Source: Candidatus Atribacteria bacterium (GTDB taxonomy: Bacteria; Atribacterota; Atribacteria; Atribacterales; Atribacteraceae). From it: a DNA stretch of 45,898 nucleotides. Below the pieces are notes generated by a model. It ran no database searches. It was not told where the DNA came from and worked only from the letters and a program-made list of their open reading frames with translations. Shown here piece after piece: positions 33,892 through 42,173 of this stretch. The position numbers and the translations under genes were made by a program. Position 1 is the stretch's first letter, and the number at the start of each line of letters is the position of its first letter. Where the stretch lies: assembly GCA_003561145.1 (NCBI GenBank), contig PWXL01000132.1:1-45898 (forward strand), written 5' to 3'.

Positions 33892-35619
33892 TTACCTGGT
33901 TTTTTTCCTTCCTGGACGGATAAGTTCAGGGGGTATGCCGGGTTGAACAATCAAGCTCTTTTCATGTCGATAGGTTACTTTCCCTATTCCTGCACCGGGA
34001 ATAAAGCGGAGATACTTGACACGGGTAAATAGTATTTCTGCTTTTGCAGACATCCGGGCAGGAGAATACTGAGCGGCAACACGGGCTGCCCGTTCTATAT
34101 CAGGATCAATTGATTCGTCAAATGAGGAAATTTTCAACACCACATGGGAGCCGGGCAGATCCTGTACGTGGAACCAGTAATCCCCTTTCGCAGCGATTTT
34201 GGATACCAAAATATGGTTGGCATGCTCATTTCTGCCTATCAATATTTCGTTACCCAGGGGAGTGCGGTAGCGCTCAATGGTAGGTGTTGCACTTGAAAGA
34301 CCATGTGTCTGGGTGTGTTCCTGTATTTCTTCTTTTTCAGGCGGTTTTTCGTTTTCCAGGAGGGCTCGTTTTTTTTTCTCCAGGCGCTTGAGAGTATCAT
34401 TTAAGTGTCTATTGCGTTGCAGTGCTTTTCGATACCGGCGGAAGTATTTTTGCATATTGCCCACCCTGTCTAATTTTGGATCCAAGGGAATTATTACGTT
34501 TTCAAGGGTATCGGAAAAAAGGTTGGTCAGTGTGACACTGTCCGGCCCTTCTTTGAAATCTGGTAAGTCCGTATATACTTTCAATAACTCCCCGGACGTT
34601 TGAAGACGCTTAAGCTCGGCGGGTGGGATCATCAAGGCGTTGACTTTTTCCTTCTCTTTGCGAAGGTATGATAGCTCTTTCTGCATAAATGCTTTTCTTT
34701 GTTTCTCTGCTTGCATATGTTGTGCCCAATAGCGGGTTTCCCGGTGAAGGAACTCAATGGACTCGTTCATGGTGGAATATGTCTGGGCGGGTGGAGAGGG
34801 AAAGAGAGAGGTTGGGAACCAGGCAATCCCCAGCGGACGGTCGTTGCCTGGATCACGGTACACACCAACCCGGTAAGATTTTTCACATAAGGGCTTTATA
34901 AGATCTTTAAGAACCAGGGATGCGTTTTCAGAAGAAAAAACCGGATCTTTCCCAGGCATGATTTTCTCTACACAAGCTCGGGCCAAGAAGGGTCCAACTC
35001 CATCTACTTCATGCACAAGCCAGGATACCAGTTCTTCCGCCGTGGGAAAATAATGTTTTTCCCCGGGTCCATCGAAAACGAAGTCAATGGGGTCTCTACA
35101 CAGTCCCCGTTGCGGGGGAAGGCGGTACGGGTGTCCGGGAAGAACGGTACGGTACCGGCTCATGCTTTCCGGAACATGCCGGAAAGCCCCCAATATTTGG
35201 TGTTCAGCCTGCCCGGAAGCAAGGATGCAATTAGCGTTGCGACCGGTCAGCTCTATAAAAAGTGAAAAATTGGTGTGGAGCCCCCACAGCTTGAGATTAG
35301 AGAGAGAGACTTTCATTATTCGGTCCCAGCCAAGCTGTTCAATGGCACCTATTGATGCACCGCTCAGGTATTTATTCAATATTCGTTCCCAACCGGTTCC
35401 CGTAAGTTTCTCTCCGGATGGTTTCTCCTGTGAAATGAAAACACCGCTCATGTCTGGTTTGAGAGAAATAACCAAATAGCTTGATACCCCACGGTGATGA
35501 AGCTGAAAAACAGTTTCCCTGTGAGGAGTGACAATCACGCGCTGTATCCGCGAATTATGGCAGAAAACTTCCAATTCCTCAATCAGAGTTCGCAATGGAA
35601 TGCCTTCAAGGGTTCTCAT
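33892..35619 (-). CDS. rqcH: RqcH/NFACT (FbpA-family) ribosome quality-control factor
   Basis: The only minus-strand gene. 575 residues: NFACT-N (about 5-190), helical/coiled-coil middle (about 285-440) and NFACT-R (about 447-562, RYRTPLGNEILIGRN...HVQDLPGSHVVLK). W-D-R at 98-100 matches the Asp-Arg pair essential in Bacillus RqcH. It binds stalled 50S subunits and directs C-terminal alanine tailing for degradation, plausibly by the ClpXP encoded in this window. No strong ribosome-binding site precedes the ATG; a divergent promoter lies upstream. Older annotations call it fibronectin-binding protein. Confidence 0.95.
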   Translation of the reverse strand: MRTLEGIPLRTLIEELEVFCHNSRIQRVIVTPHRETVFQLHHRGVSSYLVISLKPDMSGVFISQEKPSGEKLTGTGWERILNKYLSGASIGAIEQLGWDRIMKVSLSNLKLWGLHTNFSLFIELTGRNANCILASGQAEHQILGAFRHVPESMSRYRTVLPGHPYRLPPQRGLCRDPIDFVFDGPGEKHYFPTAEELVSWLVHEVDGVGPFLARACVEKIMPGKDPVFSSENASLVLKDLIKPLCEKSYRVGVYRDPGNDRPLGIAWFPTSLFPSPPAQTYSTMNESIEFLHRETRYWAQHMQAEKQRKAFMQKELSYLRKEKEKVNALMIPPAELKRLQTSGELLKVYTDLPDFKEGPDSVTLTNLFSDTLENVIIPLDPKLDRVGNMQKYFRRYRKALQRNRHLNDTLKRLEKKKRALLENEKPPEKEEIQEHTQTHGLSSATPTIERYRTPLGNEILIGRNEHANHILVSKIAAKGDYWFHVQDLPGSHVVLKISSFDESIDPDIERAARVAAQYSPARMSAKAEILFTRVKYLRFIPGAGIGKVTYRHEKSLIVQPGIPPELIRPGRKKTR

Positions 35620-35636
35620 AGTTACTTTCGAGTTCG

Positions 35637-35665
35637 TTGACAGGATTTGTAATATTCAATACTAT
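35637..35665 (+). promoter_or_regulatory. Sigma-A-type promoter for the yicC operon
   Basis: A perfect -35 TTGACA (35637-35642), a 17-bp AT-rich spacer, and -10 TACTAT (35660-35665, 4 of 6 consensus bases), about 57 bp upstream of the yicC ATG. It is the clearest promoter in the window and would drive yicC-gmk-rpoZ-coaBC and onward. Confidence 0.75.
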
Positions 35666-35694
35666 TATATATTATTCTTCAAAGGGGATAACAA
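35666..35694 (-). promoter_or_regulatory. Divergent promoter for rqcH
   Basis: On the minus strand, TTGTTA (complement of 35689-35694), a 17-bp spacer and TATATA (35666-35671); TATAAT (complement of 35664-35669) is an overlapping alternative -10. Its -10 abuts the -10 of the yicC promoter, so the two may compete for RNA polymerase. Confidence 0.5.
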
Positions 35695-35721
35695 GCTTCT
35701 ATCCAGTAAAGGGGATCTTTG

Positions 35722-36594
35722 ATGAACAGTATGACTGGTTTTGGTTTCGCGGAAGGCAATGGAGACCTGGGATTTTACAGGGTGCATATGAAAAGTTTGA
35801 ACCATAGATTTTGCGATGTCCATCTCCGCTTTCCCCGCGAACTCGCTATGTGGGAAGAGTCACTCATGGCCTATATACGGGAAAGGGTATCCCGCGGAAA
35901 GATAGAAGTACGTATCAATTTTGAGCCCAGGACCGAAGCTTTTTCTGTAGAAACCAACACCTCTCTTGCCCGTTCTTTTCTTGAGGGGTTGCGCCAGATT
36001 TCACAGGACCTTCATATTCCTTTTGAGCCGGACTTAAAGATCCTGCTGCAAGTCGGAGAAATCATACAATTGAAAAAAGACGATCAGCAATGGAATGAAG
36101 AGTGGAAACACTTTCTTTTTCTGCTTGATGAAGCTTTTCACTCTTTCCAAACATTCAGGGAAAATGAGGGTAAAGCCTTACAAGACGATCTGCAGAATCT
36201 GTTGCACAGGATACATGAGAGTATCCGGGCAATAGAAATGAATGCCGGTGAAGTCAAGGAGAGCTACCGTAAAAAACTCACTCAAAAAGTTCAGGAGATA
36301 CTGCCGCATTCTCCTGTCAACGAAGCACTGTTAGCGCAGGAATTAGTGTACTACGTGGAAAGAAGTGATATCCACGAAGAGATTATCCGTATGAGTTCTC
36401 ATCTCGCCCGAATGGAAAAACTTCTTTCTCAAACAGGTGCCGTGGGGAGGGAGCTCGAGTTCGTCTTGCAGGAAATGAACCGGGAGGTGAATACCATCGG
36501 TTCTAAAACTGGAAGTGCTGCCATCTCATCTTTGGTGATCGACATGAAGTCCGTTTTGGAAAAGATGAGGGAACAGATCCAGAATGTGGAGTGA
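35722..36594 (+). CDS. YicC-family endoribonuclease
   Basis: 290 residues. YicC N-terminal domain beginning MNSMTGFGFAEG with SLNHRFCDVHLR, and C-terminal DUF1732 ending with LQEMNREVNTIGSKT. Family members are RNases in E. coli and Bacillus; targets here are unknown. ATG 35722 follows AAAGGGGA; an in-frame TTG one codon earlier is less likely. The usual Bacillota neighbour remA (DUF370) is missing before gmk. Confidence 0.94.
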   Translation: MNSMTGFGFAEGNGDLGFYRVHMKSLNHRFCDVHLRFPRELAMWEESLMAYIRERVSRGKIEVRINFEPRTEAFSVETNTSLARSFLEGLRQISQDLHIPFEPDLKILLQVGEIIQLKKDDQQWNEEWKHFLFLLDEAFHSFQTFRENEGKALQDDLQNLLHRIHESIRAIEMNAGEVKESYRKKLTQKVQEILPHSPVNEALLAQELVYYVERSDIHEEIIRMSSHLARMEKLLSQTGAVGRELEFVLQEMNREVNTIGSKTGSAAISSLVIDMKSVLEKMREQIQNVE

Positions 36595-36599
36595 AGCGC

Positions 36600-37166
36600 A
36601 TGCCGGGACTTGTTTTTATCGTCTCTGGTCCTTCGGGTGTAGGTAAAAGCACACTTCGGAAAGAGGTCATGTCCCGCTGTGACAATTTGAAATACTCGGT
36701 TTCATACACGACACGTCCTCCACGCAAGGGAGAGCAGGAAGGAGTTGATTACACCTTCATTTCTCATGATACATTCACAAAGATGAGGGATGAGGGCAAA
36801 TTTGCCGAGTGGGCAAGGGTTCATGGCAACTATTACGGAACGCCGATTGAACCTATTGTACGCTGGACAGAAGAGGGTTTTGACGTAATTCTCGAGATTG
36901 ATGTTCAAGGTGCAATGCAGGTAAAAAACTCTTTTCCTGAAGAAGTATTTGTTTTTATTGCTCCTCCTTCACTTGCTGATCTCGAAAAAAGGTTGCGTTG
37001 GCGAAAGACTGACCATGAAGATGACATTTTACTGCGCATGACACATGCCCATCTTGAGCTTGACGCCGTTCGTGATTACAATTACCTGGTTGTCAATGAG
37101 CGGCTGGAGGAAGCTGTAAAAAAATTTCATGCCATTATTCTTGCAGAGAGATGCAGGATTCGGTGA
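36600..37166 (+). CDS. gmk: Guanylate kinase
   Basis: GMP to GDP kinase. 188 residues with P-loop GPSGVGKST (10-18), YSVSYTTRPPRKGEQEGVDYTF and the GNYYGTP GMP-binding region. ATG 36600 is favoured: GGAGTGA ends 5-6 nt upstream, whereas GTG 36591 overlapping the yicC stop has no ribosome-binding site. Confidence 0.97.
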   Translation: MPGLVFIVSGPSGVGKSTLRKEVMSRCDNLKYSVSYTTRPPRKGEQEGVDYTFISHDTFTKMRDEGKFAEWARVHGNYYGTPIEPIVRWTEEGFDVILEIDVQGAMQVKNSFPEEVFVFIAPPSLADLEKRLRWRKTDHEDDILLRMTHAHLELDAVRDYNYLVVNERLEEAVKKFHAIILAERCRIR

Positions 37167-37200
37167 TGAGAAGCAAAGTATATGCAGGGAGGTGACTCGA

Positions 37201-37398
37201 ATGTTGGACATTGACACATTGGTTGATAAAACCGGCAATCGATATGTACTTGCAACCATTGTTGCCAAAAGGGCAAAGCAATTAAACGAAGGGGCGACCC
37301 CAATGGCTCCTATAGAGGGAATTCATAAACCTCTCTTTATTGCTCTACAAGAGATCCAAAAGAAAGAGGGTTCCATGGAACTGGCAGAAGAGTCATGA
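37201..37398 (+). CDS. rpoZ: RNA polymerase omega subunit
   Basis: 65 residues, MLDIDTLVDKTGNRYVLATIVAKRAKQL. A typical short omega; it stabilises beta-prime. GGAGGTGA sits 6 nt upstream of ATG 37201, so the longer frame from 37129 is rejected. Position between gmk and coaBC is standard. Its TGA overlaps the coaBC ATG. Confidence 0.95.
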   Translation: MLDIDTLVDKTGNRYVLATIVAKRAKQLNEGATPMAPIEGIHKPLFIALQEIQKKEGSMELAEES

Positions 37399-38612
37399 TA
37401 TTTCATCCCCCTGACTTCTGGGACGGCCGGAAAATATTATTTGGTGTCAGTGGCGGTGTCGCAGCCTATAAATCAGCGAGCGTGGTGAGTGCCCTGGTTC
37501 GTGGAGGGGCCGAGGTGCGTGTGGTAATGACGCGACATGCCATGAAGCTTGTTGGACGAGCCACCTTCGAAGCCTTGAGCGGTAAGCCTGTGTACAGTCG
37601 TGTTTTTGGAGAAGGGGGAGAGATTCACCACATTACCGCTGTGAGAGAAAGCGATTGTGTTTTCGTGGCACCGGCTACTGCAAACCTCTTAGGTAAAATG
37701 GCTGCTGGTATAGCTGACGATTTGTTGAGTACCCTGATACTGGTGGATGAAAAAAAGGTGGTGCTAGCCCCTGCGATGAATACCGGAATGTGGGAGAGCA
37801 CCGCCGTTCAAGAAAACCTGATACGTCTGCGTGAGCGGGGTATACGGGTCATTGAACCCGCTGAAGGGTGGCTTGCCTGCCGTGAAACAGGGAAGGGAAG
37901 AATGCCCGACCTGGAACCGCTGCTGGAGGAGTTGTATTGTCTGTTACATAGTCCGCGTTTGCTGGAGGGAAAAAAGGCTTTGGTGATATCCGGTCCTACC
38001 CGGGAGTGGTTGGATCCTGTGCGTTTTTTATCCAACCCTTCGAGTGGGATAATGGGAGGATCTTTTGCAGGGGTATTACGGGCTCATGGAGCCGATGTGC
38101 GGATGATCAGCGGACCGGTTGCCGGCAGACAACCGGTAGGGATTCAGGTGACAGAGGTGGAAACAGCCACAGAAATGGCTCAAGCAGCAGAAAAGTTTTT
38201 TCCCTGGTGTGAAATATGTATAATGGCCGCCGCAGTGAGTGACTACAGGCCGGTTACATGCTCTCCCAAAAAGATGAAAAGGGGGAAAAGTGAAGAAATG
38301 ACAGTAACTTTAGCTGCCAATCCTGACATTCTTGCCCTATTGGGAGCAAGAAAAGGTGGAAGGGTATTGGTGGGTTTCTGTGCCGAGACCGAAGAGGAAG
38401 CCTTGTTGACCGAGGGAAAGAGAAAACTCAAGGAAAAAAATGCGGATTGTATGGTGTCCAACCTGGTGGGCGGACATGGTGAGGGCTTTGGCATGGTACC
38501 AGTGAGAGGGGTGCTTCTGGACCGGTTTGGAAACCACGTTCCCATTCAGGGCACCGACAAATTTTCTTTGGCCGAAACGGTTGTTTCTCGTGTAGCGTCC
38601 CTTTTGCAGTGA
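37395..38612 (+). CDS. coaBC: Bifunctional phosphopantothenoylcysteine synthetase/decarboxylase
   Basis: Two steps of coenzyme A synthesis in one 405-residue protein. CoaC flavin domain: GVSGGVAAYKS (17-27), HHITAV (H79 probable catalytic), PAMNTGMW and the active-site flap LACRETGKGRM. CoaB domain from about residue 195: ISGPTREWLDPVRFLSNPSSG and AAAVSDYRP. Overlaps rpoZ and priA by 4 nt each. Confidence 0.97.
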   Translation: MIFHPPDFWDGRKILFGVSGGVAAYKSASVVSALVRGGAEVRVVMTRHAMKLVGRATFEALSGKPVYSRVFGEGGEIHHITAVRESDCVFVAPATANLLGKMAAGIADDLLSTLILVDEKKVVLAPAMNTGMWESTAVQENLIRLRERGIRVIEPAEGWLACRETGKGRMPDLEPLLEELYCLLHSPRLLEGKKALVISGPTREWLDPVRFLSNPSSGIMGGSFAGVLRAHGADVRMISGPVAGRQPVGIQVTEVETATEMAQAAEKFFPWCEICIMAAAVSDYRPVTCSPKKMKRGKSEEMTVTLAANPDILALLGARKGGRVLVGFCAETEEEALLTEGKRKLKEKNADCMVSNLVGGHGEGFGMVPVRGVLLDRFGNHVPIQGTDKFSLAETVVSRVASLLQ

Positions 38613-40648
38613 TTTCTCCACGATCTTCCTCCTCAGAGCCCCTGGTTGAGGTAGCGGTTCCCCTCCCGGTATTTCAAAGTTTTACGTATAGACTTCCAGA
38701 TGACATGGCGGGATCAGTTCGGGAGGGAGATGTAGTAGAGGTGACCGTAGGAAAAAAATTAACACGTGGTTGTGTTATCGGTTTCCCGGACCGGGTACAA
38801 CAAACCTTTACCATCAAGAATGTGGTGGGGCGTTATCCATGGCGGTCGCTTGCACCCTGGCAATTATCTTTAGCCCGTAGTGTTGCGATGGATAGTTTTT
38901 CTCCCTTTGGTGAAACATTAAGTTTATTTATTCCAAGTGTCAATGCTCCCTGGAGGCAGGATGCTCAAACACGTGTTTTCCCTACCGAAACAACCTGTCA
39001 GGAAATGAATGAATCACTGCTTCCGGTGAGTGGCACAAACTTGTTGTTATTCAGGGAAGCAGCGGGTGTCAGTAGAACCAGGATCGCCACCTTGATTAAC
39101 AGGAACACACTCCGTGTCGAGCCGGAATCCTTCGATCCGCTCCCTCTGCCGACTTTTCCTCGTGAAATTCCACGCTGGTGGAAGATCCCGTTCCGTGAAG
39201 AGCGGGAGGTGTTCCTGGGTGATAGAATAAATGAGTCGATACGCAAAAGTCAGAAAATGGTTGTGATATTTCCTGACCGGCATTCTCTCTCATGGGGGCA
39301 GCATTTTCTCACGGAAAAATTCCCAACAGTGAAGCTGGTTGTTTTTCACGGAAAACAAACCCCCCGTCAACGTTTTGTACTGGCCAAAAGGGTTGAAGAG
39401 GGGGATTACCAGGTGTTGGCCGGTACGCACCCCGTACTCTTTTTTCCTGTAGGAGAATCCTATAATCATATTGTGTTTGATCCGGAGGAACGCGGGCATT
39501 TTTCCGACCGCTCTCCCCGTTATAGCTCACTCCGGGTGTTGTTGGAAAAAATCCGTCTCACCGGCGGGAGATTAGATGCAGTCGGTGTCGCACCTGACAT
39601 CACCATGGCTCACTATCTTTCCGAGGGTCGGTTTCGTGTTGAAAAAACCTTCATACAAGCAAAAGCGAAAAGAGTAAATACCATCTTACAAGGGGAGCTC
39701 AAAAAACCGCTCACACTTGCTTTGCGTAAAGAGATGGCACAGGTAATTTCAAGGCAGGGAACAGCCGTCTTGTGGGTTCAAAAAAAGGGATATTCCCCGG
39801 CACTGGGGTGCCGGGATTGCGGTTTTTTTTATATGTGTCCGCACTGTGAGGTGGCTTACCGCTACTACAAAAATAAGAGTGTTCTGAATTGCTCTTTGTG
39901 TGGAAGGGAGTGTCTCAGTGATGACCGTTGTCCTTCCTGTGGTGGAGCATGGCTTACACCCTGGGGACAAGGCGTAGAGCGCATGGTTCATGAAGTACGC
40001 AGGAGTTTTCCCGGTACAAAGGTTGTGCAGGCTGAAGGTGAAGGTGGTTTCAGTGAAAAAGAGATACCATTCGGTACAGGAGTGATTGTTGTAGGAACTG
40101 AAGCTGTATTGAGGGAAACACTTCTCCGGCGGTCCCTGCTTTTTGCCGTTATATCTCTTGAAGAATGGGTTGTGCTTCCTGATTACAGGGTAAAATCGAT
40201 ATTTTACCAGAAAATTCGAAAAGCGCTCACCTGGTTGGGTCGGGATGTGAAGGGGGAAGCGGTCTTTTTCATCCAGGTTTCACCACACTACCACCATGAA
40301 GCGGATAACGTATTATCTTCTCCCGGAGAGTTTTTCATGAAAGAGCTTACCCACCGCAAGCACCTGCAGTATCCACCCGTTTTTTCAATTCTCAGGGTAG
40401 TGGCTACCGGGCGGAATAGTGACGCTCGGCAACGGGTTCTAAGAAAAGCGAGAAAAAGTCTTGAAAATGATGGGTTTCGGGTTTTCGGTCCTCTTCCTTC
40501 GGCAGGTACTCGCCGGGAAGGAGTTTTTTCCGATGAACTGGTTATTCAATATGCTCATCAAAGCCTGGAGAAACTCTATTCTCTTGTTGCCTCTGCTTTT
40601 CCGGCTCGAAGGGTAACGGGGATTCGGATAGATTTTGAACCCGACTGA
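38609..40648 (+). CDS. priA: PriA-like protein with degenerate helicase motifs
   Basis: 679 residues, with the genomic position and framework of primosomal protein N' (replication restart). The N-terminal DNA-binding domain (VEVAVPLPVFQSFTYRLP) is present. The eight zinc cysteines are intact: C401, C404, C410, C413, C428, C431, C441, C444. The helicase core looks dead: no GxxGSGKT Walker A can be found (the region is REVFLGDRINESIRKS), DEEH is replaced by FDPEER, and the SATPS motif by GVAPDIT. A structural, loader-type role resembling actinobacterial PriA proteins lacking helicase motifs is inferred. GTG start overlapping coaBC, without a clear ribosome-binding site. Confidence 0.85.
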   Translation: MISPRSSSSEPLVEVAVPLPVFQSFTYRLPDDMAGSVREGDVVEVTVGKKLTRGCVIGFPDRVQQTFTIKNVVGRYPWRSLAPWQLSLARSVAMDSFSPFGETLSLFIPSVNAPWRQDAQTRVFPTETTCQEMNESLLPVSGTNLLLFREAAGVSRTRIATLINRNTLRVEPESFDPLPLPTFPREIPRWWKIPFREEREVFLGDRINESIRKSQKMVVIFPDRHSLSWGQHFLTEKFPTVKLVVFHGKQTPRQRFVLAKRVEEGDYQVLAGTHPVLFFPVGESYNHIVFDPEERGHFSDRSPRYSSLRVLLEKIRLTGGRLDAVGVAPDITMAHYLSEGRFRVEKTFIQAKAKRVNTILQGELKKPLTLALRKEMAQVISRQGTAVLWVQKKGYSPALGCRDCGFFYMCPHCEVAYRYYKNKSVLNCSLCGRECLSDDRCPSCGGAWLTPWGQGVERMVHEVRRSFPGTKVVQAEGEGGFSEKEIPFGTGVIVVGTEAVLRETLLRRSLLFAVISLEEWVVLPDYRVKSIFYQKIRKALTWLGRDVKGEAVFFIQVSPHYHHEADNVLSSPGEFFMKELTHRKHLQYPPVFSILRVVATGRNSDARQRVLRKARKSLENDGFRVFGPLPSAGTRREGVFSDELVIQYAHQSLEKLYSLVASAFPARRVTGIRIDFEPD

Positions 40649-40697
40649 ACAATACAACAGTGGCGGGTATATATTGAGAGTTGGAAAGGAATGTGTA

Positions 40698-41201
40698 ATG
40701 TTTGATCGGGAGATTCTTATTTACGGAAATGAACTGTTGCGTGAAAAAGCTCAACCCGTAGAAGATATTGATAGTAACGTGCTCAGTGTGCTTGAGACCA
40801 TGAAAAGATTGATGAGAGAGGCTTCTGGTATAGGTTTGGCTGGGAACCAGGTTGGTGTCTTGCAAAGGATCATTACCTTGGTGAACCCCGATTCAGGCGG
40901 AGAAATTTCTTTAATCAATCCTGTTGTGGTGAATCAGGGAAGCAGCAAGGAGAAAAGTGAGGAAGGATGTCTCAGTATACCGGAGGTTTTTGCGAAAGTA
41001 GAACGACCAAGTGAGATTCTTGTTCGCGGGCTTACGCCGGAAGGGCAAGAAAGAGAGCTTGAAGCACGGGGACTTTTCGCACGGATTCTTCTGCACGAAA
41101 TTGACCATTTGGATGGTGTTCTCTTTGTAGACCGCTTGACGCCTGCCCGGAGGCTTTTGCTGGCTGGAAAATTGAAAAGATTCTCGCAGGAAAGGAGATG
41201 A
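40698..41201 (+). CDS. def: Peptide deformylase
   Basis: Removes the N-formyl group from new proteins. 167 residues with the three motifs: GIGLAGNQVG (44-53), EGCLSIP (C91) and HEIDH (H133, E134, H137), which bind the metal and catalyse hydrolysis. ATG 40698 has AAAGGA 7 nt upstream; a longer in-frame opening at 40635 is rejected. Paired with fmt downstream. Confidence 0.97.
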   Translation: MFDREILIYGNELLREKAQPVEDIDSNVLSVLETMKRLMREASGIGLAGNQVGVLQRIITLVNPDSGGEISLINPVVVNQGSSKEKSEEGCLSIPEVFAKVERPSEILVRGLTPEGQERELEARGLFARILLHEIDHLDGVLFVDRLTPARRLLLAGKLKRFSQERR

Positions 41202-41213
41202 AAAATCATAAAG

Positions 41214-42161
41214 GTGGTTTTTCTGGGAACGTCGAATTTCGCTGTACCAGTATTGGAATCGCTCGCCGCGGGGGAACACCGGGTGCTGGGGGTGATTACC
41301 CAGCCTGATCGTCCACGCGGGAGAGGAAAGAAACTCACTCCATCGCCGGTGAAAACAACAGCCCAAAAATTTGGCTATCCAGTATGGCAACCGGAAAATG
41401 TGAATAACCCGGAATTTCTCAAGTTTTTAGCAGGCGTTGCACCGGACGCATGCGTCGTTGCTGCGTATGGGCAAATTTTGCGTCTTTCCCTGCTTTCGCT
41501 CGCACCCTATGGCTGTATCAATCTTCATGCATCATTGCTTCCATCCTACCGGGGAGCAGACCCTATCCGATGGGCACTCCTCAAGGGTGAAAAGGAAACA
41601 GGTGTAACCGTAATGCAGATGGATGAAGGCGTCGATACCGGTCCTATTCTCGCTAAGAAAAAAGAAAAGATATATCCTTCAGATGACAGTCAGTCTCTTA
41701 CCGAGAGACTGAGCAGAATCGGCGGACAACTTGTAGTTGATACCCTGTCATGCCTGGAGAAGGGTAGAATCACAACGAGGCCCCAGAACAACGAAGGGTC
41801 ATCTACGGCTCCTCGTATTGCGAGGGAAATGACTCGAATAGATTGGAGTGAGGACGCTGATCGTATCCTCAACCGCATTCGGGCACTCTCTCCATCACCA
41901 GGAGCATTTACCGTGCTGAGAGGTAAGCGGGTGCAAATATTCGAGGCATCCGTTTGGAAAGGACCCTCTCCTGTTGAAGGCCAAGAAAAAAAGGAACCGG
42001 GTACAATTATTCGAGTAGTAAAGGAACAGGGTCTCGTGGTGAGGGCTGGAAAAGGTACTGCTCTCCTGCTTCACAGACTTCGGCCGGAAAGCCGCAATAC
42101 CCTGTACCATTATGAATTTTGTGCCGGCTATCGTATTGAAGCGGGAGAAACATTTGAATAG
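41214..42161 (+). CDS. fmt: Methionyl-tRNA formyltransferase
   Basis: Formylates initiator Met-tRNA. From GTG 41214, 315 residues: FLGTSNFAVP, TQPDRPRGRG, the catalytic trio N103/H105/D141 (NLHASLLPSYRGADPI, DTGPIL) and a C-terminal OB-like domain. The start is uncertain. The best ribosome-binding site AAAGGAG (41191-41197) is 16 nt from this GTG, but 7-10 nt from in-frame ATC 41205 or ATA 41208. Starting at ATA would give the canonical MKVVFLGT. No in-frame ATG exists before the upstream stop. Confidence 0.94.
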   Translation: MVFLGTSNFAVPVLESLAAGEHRVLGVITQPDRPRGRGKKLTPSPVKTTAQKFGYPVWQPENVNNPEFLKFLAGVAPDACVVAAYGQILRLSLLSLAPYGCINLHASLLPSYRGADPIRWALLKGEKETGVTVMQMDEGVDTGPILAKKKEKIYPSDDSQSLTERLSRIGGQLVVDTLSCLEKGRITTRPQNNEGSSTAPRIAREMTRIDWSEDADRILNRIRALSPSPGAFTVLRGKRVQIFEASVWKGPSPVEGQEKKEPGTIIRVVKEQGLVVRAGKGTALLLHRLRPESRNTLYHYEFCAGYRIEAGETFE

Positions 42162-42173
42162 GAGGTGAGAGGC

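Noticed and set aside
38609..40648. priA as a decaying pseudogene
   Set aside because: Frame is full-length and uninterrupted, zinc cysteines are all kept, and it is coupled to coaBC; functional divergence is likelier.
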